From contig NZ_PUIC01000005.1 in the NCBI RefSeq assembly GCF_022750545.1, positions 335,581 to 399,580 on the forward strand: 64,000 bases of DNA, in the 5' to 3' direction. Source of the DNA: Caulobacter sp. CCUG 60055. GTDB lineage: Bacteria; Pseudomonadota; Alphaproteobacteria; Caulobacterales; Caulobacteraceae. Below, piece by piece: positions 1 through 8,374 of the stretch; the stretch's first letter is position 1, and every line of letters starts with the position of its first letter. The position numbers were made by a program, and so were the translations under genes. The notes beneath the pieces were generated by a model that saw only the letters and a program-made list of their open reading frames with translations, was not told the DNA's origin and ran no database searches.

Positions 1-116
1 GACCAATCCTTCCGCGGGGCCCAGGACGGCGGAGATCCGCCGCTTTCAATCGCCCCTGATTTGGAATCCTAGTCTGCTTCGCGCAGTTCGTAACCGCCTT
101 CACGTGGCGGGCGAGC

Positions 117-356
117 CTATTTCGCGGGTTCGTCCACAGACTGTGTTTTCAAGGCCGCGACCTCGGCGCGCAAGGCGGCGATCTCGGCTTTCAGGCCGTC
201 GAGCTCGTCGCGCCGCACCAGATCGAATTCGGCGACGGCGCGGTCGACCTGGGCGCGGAACGCGGCCTTGGCCTCCTCGCCGGCGGCCTGGGCCATGCCC
301 ATGGCGCTGGTCGTCAGCTTGGCGAACTCGTCGAGGAGCGGATTTTGCGTATGCAT
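117..356 (-). CDS. ubiK: UbiK/YqiC (BMFP) family accessory protein
   Basis: The 79-residue protein has the layout of the BMFP/YqiC family. An N-terminal amphipathic helix is followed by a C-terminal coiled coil (about residues 52-70) rich in Ala, Glu and Leu heptads (LDGLKAEIAALRAEVAALK). Family members such as Salmonella YqiC and E. coli UbiK form trimers at the membrane, and UbiK assists the ubiquinone-biosynthesis complex; the role here is inferred from family. The ATG is preceded by AAGGCGG on the minus strand. The gene diverges from lgt across a 144-bp spacer that must carry both promoters. Small size limits certainty, but length and coiled-coil register fit well. Confidence 0.8.
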   Translation of the reverse strand: MHTQNPLLDEFAKLTTSAMGMAQAAGEEAKAAFRAQVDRAVAEFDLVRRDELDGLKAEIAALRAEVAALKTQSVDEPAK

Positions 357-500
357 GCCCGCCTTATATGGGAAACCGGCCGCGAAAGCGAATAGGCGGC
401 GAAATCCCCGCCTCCCCGCGCCGCGCCCGGCCTGCTAAACCGCTTGTCGAACGACCGTCGGGACCGGCCTGGCCGCCCCTGCGCAGAAGGATCGTCCATC

Positions 501-1397
501 GTGGTGTTTCCGAATTTCGACCCCTATGTGCTGGGCCTGCACTACGGCGACTTCGGTCTGCGCTGGTATGCGCTGGCCTATATCGCCGGCATCCTGCTGG
601 GCTGGCGCTACGCCTCGGGACTGACGCGGAACGCCCGGCTGTGGGGAACGCGGACGCCGACGGCGACCCCGCCGCAGATCGACGACCTGATCCTGTGGAT
701 CACCCTGGGCGTCATCGGCGGCGGCCGGCTGGGCTACATCCTGTTCTACATGCTGACCCGCGCCGACCAGCGCGCCCTGATCGCCGAGCACCCGCTGGAG
801 CTGATCAAGGTCTGGCATGGCGGCATGAGCTTCCACGGCGGCCTGATCGGGGTGATGCTGGCCGTGGCGTTCTTCGCCCGCGCCAACAAGCTGGACCTCC
901 TGCGCGTGGGCGACCTGGTGGCGCCGGCCGTGCCCATCGGCCTGTTCTTCGGCCGGCTGGCCAACTTCATCAACGGCGAGCTGTGGGGGCGGGCCACCGA
1001 CGCGGCCTGGGGCGTGGTCTTCTGCAACCAGCGCATCATGGAGGCCAACGGCGGCTATTGCCCGGCCGGGGACGCGCCGCGCCATCCCAGCCAGCTCTAC
1101 GAGGCCCTGCTCGAGGGCGTGCTGCTGTTCCTGATCCTGCGCGTGGCCACCCACCGCCTGAAATGGCTGCAACGCCAGGGCGGGGTCAGCGGCCTGTTCC
1201 TGCTGTGCTACGGCCTGTTCCGCATCAGCCTGGAGAACGTGCGCGAACCCGACGCCGGGCTGAACCACCTGCCCCTCGGCCTGACCATGGGCATCCTGCT
1301 GTCGGTTCCGATGGTGGCCGGCGGCGCCTGGCTGGTCTGGCGCGCCGCGCGCGCCGCGCCGCCGGTCGAGGCCGCCGCGACGCCGCCGGCGGCATGA
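501..1397 (+). CDS. lgt: Prolipoprotein diacylglyceryl transferase Lgt
   Basis: Lgt transfers the diacylglyceryl group of phosphatidylglycerol to the lipobox cysteine of prolipoproteins in the inner membrane, the first step of lipoprotein maturation. The 298-residue protein has several hydrophobic helices, the conserved HGGMSFHGG stretch, and the Lgt signature GRLANFINGELWGR in its centre. A GTG at 501 is chosen as start because AGAAGG lies about 10 bases upstream and the encoded N-terminus (VFPNFDPYVLGL) is the usual family start; an in-frame TTG at 444 gives an unlikely charged extension. The last codons overlap midA (ATGA), so the genes are probably cotranscribed. Substrates in this window would include the lipoproteins at 5873 and 54047. 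Confidence 0.95.
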   Translation: MVFPNFDPYVLGLHYGDFGLRWYALAYIAGILLGWRYASGLTRNARLWGTRTPTATPPQIDDLILWITLGVIGGGRLGYILFYMLTRADQRALIAEHPLELIKVWHGGMSFHGGLIGVMLAVAFFARANKLDLLRVGDLVAPAVPIGLFFGRLANFINGELWGRATDAAWGVVFCNQRIMEANGGYCPAGDAPRHPSQLYEALLEGVLLFLILRVATHRLKWLQRQGGVSGLFLLCYGLFRISLENVREPDAGLNHLPLGLTMGILLSVPMVAGGAWLVWRAARAAPPVEAAATPPAA

Positions 1398-2473
1398 GCC
1401 TGAAGGACCGCCTCAAGGCCCAGATCGCCGCCGAAGGGCCGCTGACCGTCGCCCAGTACATGACCGCCTGCCTGCACGATCCGCAGGACGGCTACTACGC
1501 GGCCCGCCCGGCGCGAAGGCCCGTCCTCGGCGAGGACGGCGACTTCATCACCGCCCCCCTGGTCAGCCAGATGTTCGGCGAACTGATCGGCCTGTGGGCC
1601 GTCGAGGCCTGGAGCCGCCTGGGCCGGCCGGCGCGGTTCCGCCTGGTCGAGGCCGGGCCCGGCGACGGGACCCTGATGAGCGACCTGCTGCGCGCGGCCC
1701 GCCTCGCGCCCGACTTCCTGGCCGCCGCCGACCTGTGGCTGATCGAGACCTCGGCGCCGTTGCGCGCCCGCCAGGCCCAAGCCCTGGCCGGCCTCGCCCC
1801 GTCGCCCCGCTGGGCGGACGGCCTCGGCGAGGTTCCGGGCGGCGCGCCCCTGATCCTGGTCGCCAACGAATTGCTGGACTGCCTGCCGGTCCGCCAGTTC
1901 GTGCGCGACGCGGGCGGCTGGGCCGAGCGCATGGTCGGCCTCGGCCCCGACGGCGAGTTGGCCTTCGGCCTGCGCAAGGTTCCCGCACCCCGCATCGGGG
2001 CCGCCCCGCCCGTGGGCGCGGTGCTGGAGATCTCGGCGGCGCAGGCCGCCTTCGGCGCCGAGCTCGGGGCGCGGCTGGCCGCCGACGGCGGCGCGGCGCT
2101 GCTGATCGACTACGGCCGCGACCAGCCCGACGTCGGCGACACCCTGCAGGCCCTGCGCCGGCATCGGAAGGAATCGCCGCTGGCCTCGCCCGGTGAGGCG
2201 GACCTGACCGTCCACGCCGATTTCCCCGCCGTGCGGGCCGCCGCCGAGGCCGCCGGGGCGGCCAGCGCCATCCTCGCCCAGGCCGGGTTCCTGGAGCGGC
2301 TGGGCGTGCGCCAGCGGGCCGAGGCCCTGGCCCGCGCCCGCCCCGACCGCGCCGCGACCGTGGCGCGACAGCTTGCGCGGCTGACCGAGGCGGACCAGAT
2401 GGGGGTTCTGTTCAAGGTCGCGGCCTTCTGGTCGCCGCCCGCCGCCGTTCCGCCCGCCTTCGAGGACGTCTGA
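1394..2473 (+). CDS. Class I SAM-dependent methyltransferase, MidA/NDUFAF7 family
   Basis: This 359-residue protein belongs to the COG1565 family, whose eukaryotic member NDUFAF7 dimethylates an arginine of the complex I subunit NDUFS2. The typical N-terminal segment (LTVAQYMTACLHDPQDGYY) is followed by FITAPLVSQMFGELIG and the SAM-binding motif LVEAGPGDGTLMSDLLR; NELLDCLPVRQF is also family-typical. The ATG overlaps the lgt stop as ATGA, fixing the start, and the stop overlaps pgeF by one base. A role in complex I assembly is inferred from homologues; the bacterial function is less well established. Confidence 0.88.
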   Translation: MSLKDRLKAQIAAEGPLTVAQYMTACLHDPQDGYYAARPARRPVLGEDGDFITAPLVSQMFGELIGLWAVEAWSRLGRPARFRLVEAGPGDGTLMSDLLRAARLAPDFLAAADLWLIETSAPLRARQAQALAGLAPSPRWADGLGEVPGGAPLILVANELLDCLPVRQFVRDAGGWAERMVGLGPDGELAFGLRKVPAPRIGAAPPVGAVLEISAAQAAFGAELGARLAADGGAALLIDYGRDQPDVGDTLQALRRHRKESPLASPGEADLTVHADFPAVRAAAEAAGAASAILAQAGFLERLGVRQRAEALARARPDRAATVARQLARLTEADQMGVLFKVAAFWSPPAAVPPAFEDV

Positions 2474-3246
2474 TGGCCGAGCTTCCCGTTCTGCGATCCG
2501 CGCTGCTGGCCGACCTGCCCGGGGTGCGCCACGCCTTCTTCAGCCGCAAGGGCGGGGTGTCCAAGGGGATTTATGAAGGCCTCAACGTCGGGCGCGGCTC
2601 CAAGGACGACCCCCGCGACGTCGCCGAGAACCGCCGCCGCGCCGCGGCCCATTTCGGCGCCGAGCCGGGCGCGCTGCTGACCTGCCACCAGATCCATTCC
2701 ACCGTGGTGACGACCGCCGACGCGCCCTGGGGCGACGCCCGGCCCGAGGCGGACGGCGTGGCGACGACGACGCCGGGCCTGGTCTGCGGCGCCCTGGCCG
2801 CCGACTGCGCGCCGATCCTCTACGCCGACGCCGAGGCGCGGGTGGTGGCCGCCGTCCATTCCGGCTGGCGCGGCGCGCTCGGCGGCGTCCCCGGCGCGGC
2901 GGTCGAGACCATGATCGGCCTGGGCGCCGAACGCAGCCGCATCGTCGCCGTGGTCGGCCCCTGCATCGGCCCGGCCTCCTACGAGGTCGGGCTGGAGTTC
3001 CTCGACCGCTTCGAAGCCGAGGCGCCGGGCTCGGCGCGGTTCTTCCGGCCGGGCGCGGCCGGGGACAAGCGCCTGTTCGACCTGCCCGCCTTCGTGCTCC
3101 ACCGCCTGGCCGAGGCCGGCGTCGCCCGCGCCGAATGGATCGGCGCCGACACCTGCGCCGACGAGGACTTCTTCTCCAACCGCCGGGCGTTCAAGCGCGG
3201 CGAGGGCGACTACGGCCGCCTGCTGTCGGCGATCGCCCTGGCCTGA
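2473..3246 (+). CDS. pgeF: Peptidoglycan editing factor PgeF (laccase-domain, YfiH family)
   Basis: The 257-residue protein carries the YfiH/LACC1 fold marks: RHAFFSRKGGVS near the N-terminus, CHQIHSTVV, then ADCAPILYAD and AVHSGWRG, which supply the His/Cys zinc and catalytic site. Family members have been reported as purine nucleoside phosphorylases/adenosine deaminases, and E. coli PgeF removes misincorporated amino acids from peptidoglycan precursors; which activity dominates here cannot be told. The start codon overlaps the midA stop (TGATG), making it the third gene of the lgt-midA-pgeF unit. The order midA-pgeF is common in alphaproteobacteria. Confidence 0.9.
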   Translation: MAELPVLRSALLADLPGVRHAFFSRKGGVSKGIYEGLNVGRGSKDDPRDVAENRRRAAAHFGAEPGALLTCHQIHSTVVTTADAPWGDARPEADGVATTTPGLVCGALAADCAPILYADAEARVVAAVHSGWRGALGGVPGAAVETMIGLGAERSRIVAVVGPCIGPASYEVGLEFLDRFEAEAPGSARFFRPGAAGDKRLFDLPAFVLHRLAEAGVARAEWIGADTCADEDFFSNRRAFKRGEGDYGRLLSAIALA

Positions 3247-3305
3247 CGCCTTGCCGGCGGCGGCGATTTCGCGCAGACCGGGCGTGGGCGAACTGGAGGC
3301 GCAGG

Positions 3306-3908
3306 ATGGAAGCTCCCGAGGTCGAGGGTCACCACTCTCATCATCACACGGGACACCGGTGGGTCGACCTGCTGCTGGCCGGCTGCGCCATCCTGATCTC
3401 GGTGATCTCGCTGTTCCTCGGCATCCATCACGGCCATACGATGGAGAAGCTGGTCCAGGCCAACACCTGGCCCTATCTCGACTACGGCACCAGCAACGCC
3501 ACGCCGGACGGCGGGACCGACATCACCCTGCAATGGCACAACGCCGGGGTGGGGCCGGCGCGGGTCGAGACCTTCGAGGTGTTCTACAAGGACAAGGCCG
3601 TGGCCTCGCCGCGGGCCCTGTTGGACGCGTGCTGCCAACCCGCGGAGGGCGCCGGCAAGCCCCGCTTCATCACGTCGAGCCTGGGCGACATGGTCCTTCC
3701 GGCGCGGGAGACCACGCAGTTCCTGCGCATGCGGCCCGGCGATTCGTCCCCGGAGGTGATGCGCGCCTTCGACCAGGCCCGCGCCTCGATCGCCTCGCGC
3801 GTCTGCTACTGCTCGGTGTTCGACGAATGCTGGCTGCGCGACAGCCGCCAGCGCAAGCCCGAGGCGGTCAAGACCTGCCCCACGCCCGCGACGCCCTATC
3901 GCGACTGA
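3306..3908 (+). CDS. Hypothetical membrane-anchored protein with His-rich N-terminus
   Basis: I do not recognise the family. The 200-residue product starts with a cytoplasmic-looking histidine cluster (HHSHHHTGH, residues 9-17), then one transmembrane helix (about 19-40, LLLAGCAILISVISLFLGI), then a probably periplasmic domain with beta-rich content and cysteines in DACCQP, VCYCSVFDECW and KTCP that could form disulfides. The ATG has AGGCGCAGG just upstream. It lies 59 bases after pgeF on the same strand, so it may be the end of that operon. The His cluster suggests metal binding, but that is only inference from composition. Confidence 0.7.
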   Translation: MEAPEVEGHHSHHHTGHRWVDLLLAGCAILISVISLFLGIHHGHTMEKLVQANTWPYLDYGTSNATPDGGTDITLQWHNAGVGPARVETFEVFYKDKAVASPRALLDACCQPAEGAGKPRFITSSLGDMVLPARETTQFLRMRPGDSSPEVMRAFDQARASIASRVCYCSVFDECWLRDSRQRKPEAVKTCPTPATPYRD

Positions 3909-3983
3909 CCCCGTGCGGCGACTTTTCGCACCGCCGTATGATCAATCGAAACGAAATGGCTCTAGAAGCCTTTATCAGGCTGG

Positions 3984-4028
3984 TGCGCGTCGGCCGTCGA
4001 AACCGCTTCCCCTTTCGGCTGACGCGCA
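3984..4028 (+). promoter_or_regulatory. Stable hairpin in the prs leader
   Basis: TGCGCGTCGGCCG (3984-3996) can pair with the segment ending ACGCGCA (4013-4028), giving a long stem with a small bulge. An identical 8-base sequence CTAGAAGC flanks it at 3962-3969 and 4029-4036. It ends 44 bases before the prs start and has no T-run, so it looks more like a leader structure or processing site than a terminator. Confidence 0.4.
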
Positions 4029-4072
4029 CTAGAAGCTCGCGCGCATGACCCCCCAGGGAGTGTGACAGACCC

Positions 4073-5008
4073 ATGAAGCTGCTCGCCGGCAACTCCAACC
4101 GCACCCTGGCCGAGGCCATCTCGGACTATCTCGACAACCCGCTGACCCGCGCCCAGGTGCGCCGGTTCGCCGACAACGAGGTGTTCGTCACCATCGACGA
4201 GAACGTCCGGGGCGAAGACGTCTTCATCATCCAGTCGACCAGCTATCCGGCCAACGACAACCTGATGGAGCTCTTGATCTGCATCGACGCGCTCAAGCGC
4301 GCCTCGGGCAAGCGGATCACGGCGGTGATGCCCTATTTCGGCTACGCCCGTCAGGACCGCAAGACCGGCGGCCGCACGCCGATCTCGGCCAAGCTGGTGG
4401 CCAACCTGATCACCCGCGCCGGCGCCGACCGGGTGCTGACCATGGACCTGCACGCCGGCCAGATTCAGGGCTTCTTCGACATCCCCACCGACAATCTTCT
4501 GCCGACGCCGCTGATCGCCAACGACATCCGCAACCACTACGGCCAGGGCGAAGGGGTGATGATCGTCTCGCCCGACGTCGGCGGCGTGGTGCGCGCGCGG
4601 GCGCTGGCCAAGCGGATCGACGCCGACCTGGCCATCGTCGACAAGCGCCGCTCGGGCCCGGGCGAGAGCGAGGTCATGAACATCATCGGCGAGGTCAAGG
4701 GCCGCCGCTGCATCCTGTTCGACGACATCGTCGATTCGGCCGGCACCCTGTGCAACGCCGCCGCCGCCATCATGGACCAGGGCGCCGAGTCGGTTTCGGC
4801 CTATGTGACGCACGGCGTGCTGTCGGGCGCGGCCAGCGACCGGGTGACCAAGTCGGTGCTGCGCGAGCTGGTGGTCACCGATTCGATCGAGCCGGCCGAC
4901 CTCGTCCGCGGCTGCGAGAAGATCCGCGTGGTCAGCGTCGCGCCGCTGATCGGCGAGGCGATCCGGCGAATCGCCAACGAGGAATCGGTCTCCAAGCTGT
5001 TCGATTGA
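4073..5008 (+). CDS. prs: Ribose-phosphate pyrophosphokinase
   Basis: PRPP synthetase makes phosphoribosyl pyrophosphate from ribose 5-phosphate and ATP for purine, pyrimidine, His, Trp and NAD synthesis. The 311-residue length is typical of class I enzymes. Visible signatures are the N-terminal [25 protein letters not shown], the metal/ATP site [12 protein letters not shown], the KRR segment ([14 protein letters not shown]) and the PRPP loop [10 protein letters not shown]. The ATG is preceded by AGGGAG about 12 bases upstream. It stands alone behind a 164-bp leader containing the hairpin at 3984-4028. Confidence 0.97.
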   Translation: MKLLAGNSNRTLAEAISDYLDNPLTRAQVRRFADNEVFVTIDENVRGEDVFIIQSTSYPANDNLMELLICIDALKRASGKRITAVMPYFGYARQDRKTGGRTPISAKLVANLITRAGADRVLTMDLHAGQIQGFFDIPTDNLLPTPLIANDIRNHYGQGEGVMIVSPDVGGVVRARALAKRIDADLAIVDKRRSGPGESEVMNIIGEVKGRRCILFDDIVDSAGTLCNAAAAIMDQGAESVSAYVTHGVLSGAASDRVTKSVLRELVVTDSIEPADLVRGCEKIRVVSVAPLIGEAIRRIANEESVSKLFD

Positions 5009-5036
5009 CCTGGCCGGCGACGCGGGGCGCGGGCGG

Positions 5037-5744
5037 ATGACCCAGTTGATCCTCCTGCCCGGCCTGCTGAACGACGCCGAGCTGTGGCGCGACGAGATCG
5101 CCGCCCTGTCGCCCCTTGTCGATTGCCGTGTCGGCGACCTGACGCGGGGCGAGACCATGGCTGCCCTGGTCGACGACGTCCTCGCCGTGGCCGAGCCGAC
5201 CTTCGCCCTCGCCGGTTTCTCGTTCGGCGGCTATGTCGCCCTGCAGGTGCTGGCCCGCGCGCCGGAACGGGTGGAGCGCCTCGCCCTGATCGGCACGTCG
5301 GCCCACGCCGACGGTCCGGCGCGACAGGCCCAGAGGCGGGCCCTCGACCAGGCCGCCCGCCAACCCGGCCGCTTCACCGGCATCGGCGAGCGGATGCTGG
5401 CCAGCTATGTCGCCCCCGCCCGCCTGGGCGACCGCGAGCTGGCCGAGCGCGTGCAGGCCATGACCCGCCGGCTGGGCCGCGACGTCTTCCTGAGGCAGAA
5501 CGCCGTCGAGCGGCCGGACGGCGAGGCCGCGCTGCGGGCCTTCCCGCGCCCGGTGCTGATTCTCTGCGGCGAACACGACGTCATCCGCCCGCCCGCCGAG
5601 CACCGCGACATGGCCGGAATGGCGCCGGACGCCGAGCTGATCGTCGTCCCCGACGCCGGGCATCTGGTTCCGATGGAGCGCCCCCTCGACGTCGCCGAGG
5701 CCATGCGGCGCTGGCTTTCGCGGCCGCCCAGAGATTTTCCCTGA
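5037..5744 (+). CDS. Alpha/beta hydrolase
   Basis: The 235-residue protein is a single-domain alpha/beta hydrolase: the oxyanion-region LILLPGLLND at the N-terminus, nucleophile elbow GFSFGGY (Ser about 62), acid residue in ILCGEHDVIRPP, and catalytic His in DAGHLVPMERP near the C-terminus. Substrate cannot be deduced; relatives include carboxylesterases and lactonases. It starts 28 bases after prs on the same strand, with GCGGGCGG just upstream of the ATG, and could share its transcript. Confidence 0.85.
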   Translation: MTQLILLPGLLNDAELWRDEIAALSPLVDCRVGDLTRGETMAALVDDVLAVAEPTFALAGFSFGGYVALQVLARAPERVERLALIGTSAHADGPARQAQRRALDQAARQPGRFTGIGERMLASYVAPARLGDRELAERVQAMTRRLGRDVFLRQNAVERPDGEAALRAFPRPVLILCGEHDVIRPPAEHRDMAGMAPDAELIVVPDAGHLVPMERPLDVAEAMRRWLSRPPRDFP

Positions 5745-5872
5745 GGCGTCGCCGTAATGCGCGGCCGAACGGTGCGTTATGGTCAACACATGGTTAAGAT
5801 CGGCGCGGCCATAATCTCGACCACACCGCTTTATAGCTCTCCGCAAACTGTATCCTTGGGGGACACGCCGGC

Positions 5873-6928
5873 ATGAAATCCGCTCAGCGCGCCCGATATT
5901 CCGCGACCTTGGCGGCGATCTTCGCCGCCGGACTGGCCTTGGCCGCCTGTAATACGCCCGCGCCGCCGCCGCCTCCGCCGCCGCCTCCGGCCGCGCCGCC
6001 GCCCGTGGCCCTGACCTCGCGGGTCATCGAGGCCGCCGCCGCCTACAAGGCCTACATGGACAAGACCGCCAAGATCAGCCCCGACTTCAAGGACGGCGAT
6101 CAGGTGGCCCAGTCGGTGCGCGACGCCGCCGGCTACGAGACCGGCGGCCTGCAGAAGGGCGCGGCCGCCTACGCCGCCGTCGCGGCGTTGCAGGACGCCG
6201 GCTTCGTGGCCAACGTCCGCGTCTACGCCGTCGATCCCGCCCAGCGCCGCGACATGGTCGCCAAGATCATGGCCGACCCGACCTACGTTCTGGGCGTCAA
6301 GGGCGCGGACGCCGCCGCCGGCCTGGCCGTCGCCGCCCTGGACGACGCCGGCGCCAAGGTCGTGACCAGCGGCAAGGCGGTCAAGCAGGCCGCCTACAGC
6401 GTGCAGCACTCGGCCTGGTCCAAGGCCGACGTGCCGGGCCGGGACGCCCGCCTGGCCCTGGCCAAGAGCCTGTCGGGAACCATGCCGCCGGCGGCGGTGG
6501 ACGATTCGGCCAAGCTGCAGTCGGCCACCACGGGCGCGCCGAGCTCGCTGGGCCTGACCGGCGCGGCCTTGCCGCCGCCCTATACGCCGACCGTGGTGCG
6601 CGGCCTGGCGGTGGCCGCCATCGCCGCCCTGGGCGAGGCCACCGACGTCAACGCCGACAACCTGATGCTGCTGCTGGCCGACCCCGGCACCGAGCAGTGC
6701 CTGAGGATGGCCAAGCTGAACCTCTATCAGTGCCTGGCCGTGGCCCGGCCCCATTACGAGGACATCTTCTGCCTGGGCCAGCACGAGATGATCGACACCG
6801 GCCAGTGCATCGTGAAGGCGGCCGGGGCGCCCAAGCCGGTCGAGGCCGTAGCGCCGCCGCCGCCGGAGAAGCCCGTCCCGGCCAAGAAGCCGACCAAGAA
6901 GGCGGCGGCCAAGAAGAAAAAGAAGTAG
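5873..6928 (+). CDS. Proline-rich lipoprotein of unknown function
   Basis: The 351-residue product has a signal peptide with lipobox ALAAC (Cys26), followed by an uninterrupted poly-proline/alanine stretch (about 29-44), a helical Ala-rich body, and a C-terminal domain with cysteines in EQCLRMA, YQCLAVA, IFCLGQ and GQCIVK. It ends in a Pro/Lys tail with a run of five lysines. Lgt at 501 would lipidate it. The proline stretch may space the domain from the membrane, and the Lys tail may contact peptidoglycan or anionic polymers; both are inference. I do not recognise a named family. Confidence 0.8.
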   Translation: MKSAQRARYSATLAAIFAAGLALAACNTPAPPPPPPPPPAAPPPVALTSRVIEAAAAYKAYMDKTAKISPDFKDGDQVAQSVRDAAGYETGGLQKGAAAYAAVAALQDAGFVANVRVYAVDPAQRRDMVAKIMADPTYVLGVKGADAAAGLAVAALDDAGAKVVTSGKAVKQAAYSVQHSAWSKADVPGRDARLALAKSLSGTMPPAAVDDSAKLQSATTGAPSSLGLTGAALPPPYTPTVVRGLAVAAIAALGEATDVNADNLMLLLADPGTEQCLRMAKLNLYQCLAVARPHYEDIFCLGQHEMIDTGQCIVKAAGAPKPVEAVAPPPPEKPVPAKKPTKKAAAKKKKK

Positions 6929-6964
6929 CTTCGGCTCCTTACGAACGACACGGTCCGCTCCGCC

Positions 6965-6993
6965 TTGCATGGCGGGGCGGATGCGTGTATCTA
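6965..6993 (+). promoter_or_regulatory. Predicted sigma-70-type promoter for rplY
   Basis: TTGCAT (6965-6970) and TATCTA (6988-6993) are separated by 17 bases, which fits a housekeeping promoter. Transcription would begin near 7000, leaving a leader of about 60 bases before the rplY start. Confidence 0.5.
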
Positions 6994-7017
6994 GCCGCAC
7001 CCTATTCATCCGACCGA

Positions 7018-7049
7018 CGCCGCGCGGATTTGCGCGGCGGTTTCGTTTT
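7018..7049 (+). promoter_or_regulatory. Terminator-like hairpin in the rplY leader (possible attenuator)
   Basis: CGCCGCGC (7018-7025), loop GGATTT, and GCGCGGCG (7032-7039) form a perfect 8-bp GC stem followed by GTTTCGTTTT. It has the form of an intrinsic terminator, yet it lies downstream of the predicted rplY promoter and about 12 bases before the start codon. It could end read-through from the lipoprotein gene or act as an attenuator for rplY. Confidence 0.55.
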
Positions 7050-7061
7050 GAGAGCATGGCC

Positions 7062-7670
7062 ATGGCCGAGATCGTCCTTAACGTCGAAGTCCGCGAGCGC
7101 ACCGGCACCGGCGGCGCCCGTGAAACCCGCCGCGCCGGCCTCGTGCCCGGCGTCCTTTACGGCGGAGACCGCGACCCGGTCGCCGTGGCCGTGAAGTCCA
7201 ACGAGTTCCGAAAGGCGCTCTACACCGGCAAGCTGCTGGGCCACCTGGTGACCCTGAAGCACGGCGCCGAGACCCAGCCGGTCATCGCCAAGGCCATCGA
7301 CTTCCACCCGGTCACCGACGAGCCGTGGCACTTCGACCTGTACCGGGTCGACGAGCACCAGCAGGTCAAGATCGCGATCGTGGTCCACTTCAAGAACCAG
7401 GACGCCTCGCCAGGCCTGAAGCGTGGCGGCGCCCTGACCGTGGCCCTGCACGAAGTCGAAATCCTGGCCGCCGCCGACCAGATCCCGGAAGAACTGGTCG
7501 TCGACCTGACCGGCCTGGACATCGGCGCCCACATCAACGCCTCGGACATCAAGCTGCCCAAGGGCGTGACCCTGGCCGGCAAGGAAGACCTGGTCGTCGC
7601 CTCGATCACCGGCTCTTCGGCCCAGGCCGCAGAGGAAGCCGCGGCGGAAGCCGCCTCGGGCGAAGCCTGA
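7062..7670 (+). CDS. rplY: 50S ribosomal protein L25/Ctc
   Basis: L25 binds 5S rRNA in the large subunit. This 202-residue form is the long TL5/CTC type: an N-terminal L25 domain (residues 1-95, with ERTGTGGARETRRAGLVPGVLYGG and DFHPVTDEPWHFDLYRVD) plus a C-terminal beta domain ending in an acidic Ala/Glu tail. ATG at 7062 is chosen because the protein then begins MAEIVLNVEV, as in relatives, and GAGAG lies at a usable distance; ATG at 7056 is an alternative. Pth follows at 30 bases, the common rplY-pth order. Its leader carries a promoter and a terminator-like hairpin, suggesting autogenous control. Confidence 0.96.
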   Translation: MAEIVLNVEVRERTGTGGARETRRAGLVPGVLYGGDRDPVAVAVKSNEFRKALYTGKLLGHLVTLKHGAETQPVIAKAIDFHPVTDEPWHFDLYRVDEHQQVKIAIVVHFKNQDASPGLKRGGALTVALHEVEILAAADQIPEELVVDLTGLDIGAHINASDIKLPKGVTLAGKEDLVVASITGSSAQAAEEAAAEAASGEA

Positions 7671-7699
7671 TCCGCTTCAGCCTGTAACGGGCGCTGGCG

Positions 7700-8320
7700 A
7701 TGTTGATCCTGGCTGGTCTCGGCAATCCCGGGGCGAAGTACGAGAACAACCGCCACAACATCGGCTTCATGGCCGTCGACGAAATCGCGCGCCGGTGGAG
7801 GTTCTCCGCCGGCCGCAGTCGTTTTCAGAGCCTGACCGCCGAGGGGCAGATCGACACGCCCGAGGGCCCGGTGCGCGCCCTCCTGATGAAGCCCCAGACC
7901 TTCTACAACGAGACCGGCCGCGCGGTGGGCGAGGCCATGAAGTTCTTCAAGCTGACCCCGGCCGACGTGGTGATCTTCTACGACGAGATCGACATGGCCC
8001 CCGGACGGTTCCGCATGAAGACCGGCGGCGGGGCGGCCGGCAACAACGGCATCCGCTCGGTGACCAGCCAGATCGGGCCCGACTTCCGCCGCGCCCGCCT
8101 GGGCACCGGCCATCCGGGTCACAAGGACCGGGTGATGGGCCATGTGCTGTCGGATTTCCACAAGGTCGAGCGCCCCTGGGTCGAGGCCCTGACGCGGGCC
8201 TGCGCCGACGCCCTGCCCCTGCTCGCCGCCGGCGAGGACGAGCGCTATCAGGCCGAGGTCATGCGCCTGGCCCCCGCCGAGAAGATCGACCCGCGCAAGG
8301 CGGCGCGCGCCTCGGATTGA
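7700..8320 (+). CDS. pth: Peptidyl-tRNA hydrolase
   Basis: Pth releases tRNA from prematurely dropped peptidyl-tRNA. The 206-residue protein shows the family signatures ILAGLGNPGAKYENNRHNIGF with catalytic His, KPQTFYNETGRAV with the substrate-binding Asn, and DEIDMAPGRFRMKTGGGAAGNNGIRS (Asp/Asn sites), then RLGTGHPG. The GCGCTGGCG before the ATG is a weak ribosome site, but the start coincides with the conserved N-terminus. It sits directly behind rplY and is probably cotranscribed with it. Confidence 0.97.
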   Translation: MLILAGLGNPGAKYENNRHNIGFMAVDEIARRWRFSAGRSRFQSLTAEGQIDTPEGPVRALLMKPQTFYNETGRAVGEAMKFFKLTPADVVIFYDEIDMAPGRFRMKTGGGAAGNNGIRSVTSQIGPDFRRARLGTGHPGHKDRVMGHVLSDFHKVERPWVEALTRACADALPLLAAGEDERYQAEVMRLAPAEKIDPRKAARASD

Positions 8321-8374
8321 CCGGGCCGGCTCCCATATAGGATAGCTCTTGCCGGTACCTGCGAAGGCGTCCTG

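Noticed and set aside
29-47. Inverted repeat GGCGGA-GA-TCCGCC followed by GCTTTC at the left edge
   Set aside because: Short stem and poor T-run; no gene end is visible upstream, so I cannot call it a terminator.
104-1390. Long open frame continuing upstream of midA to 104
   Set aside because: Composition is Arg/Pro-rich shadow sequence over lgt; the true start is at 1394.
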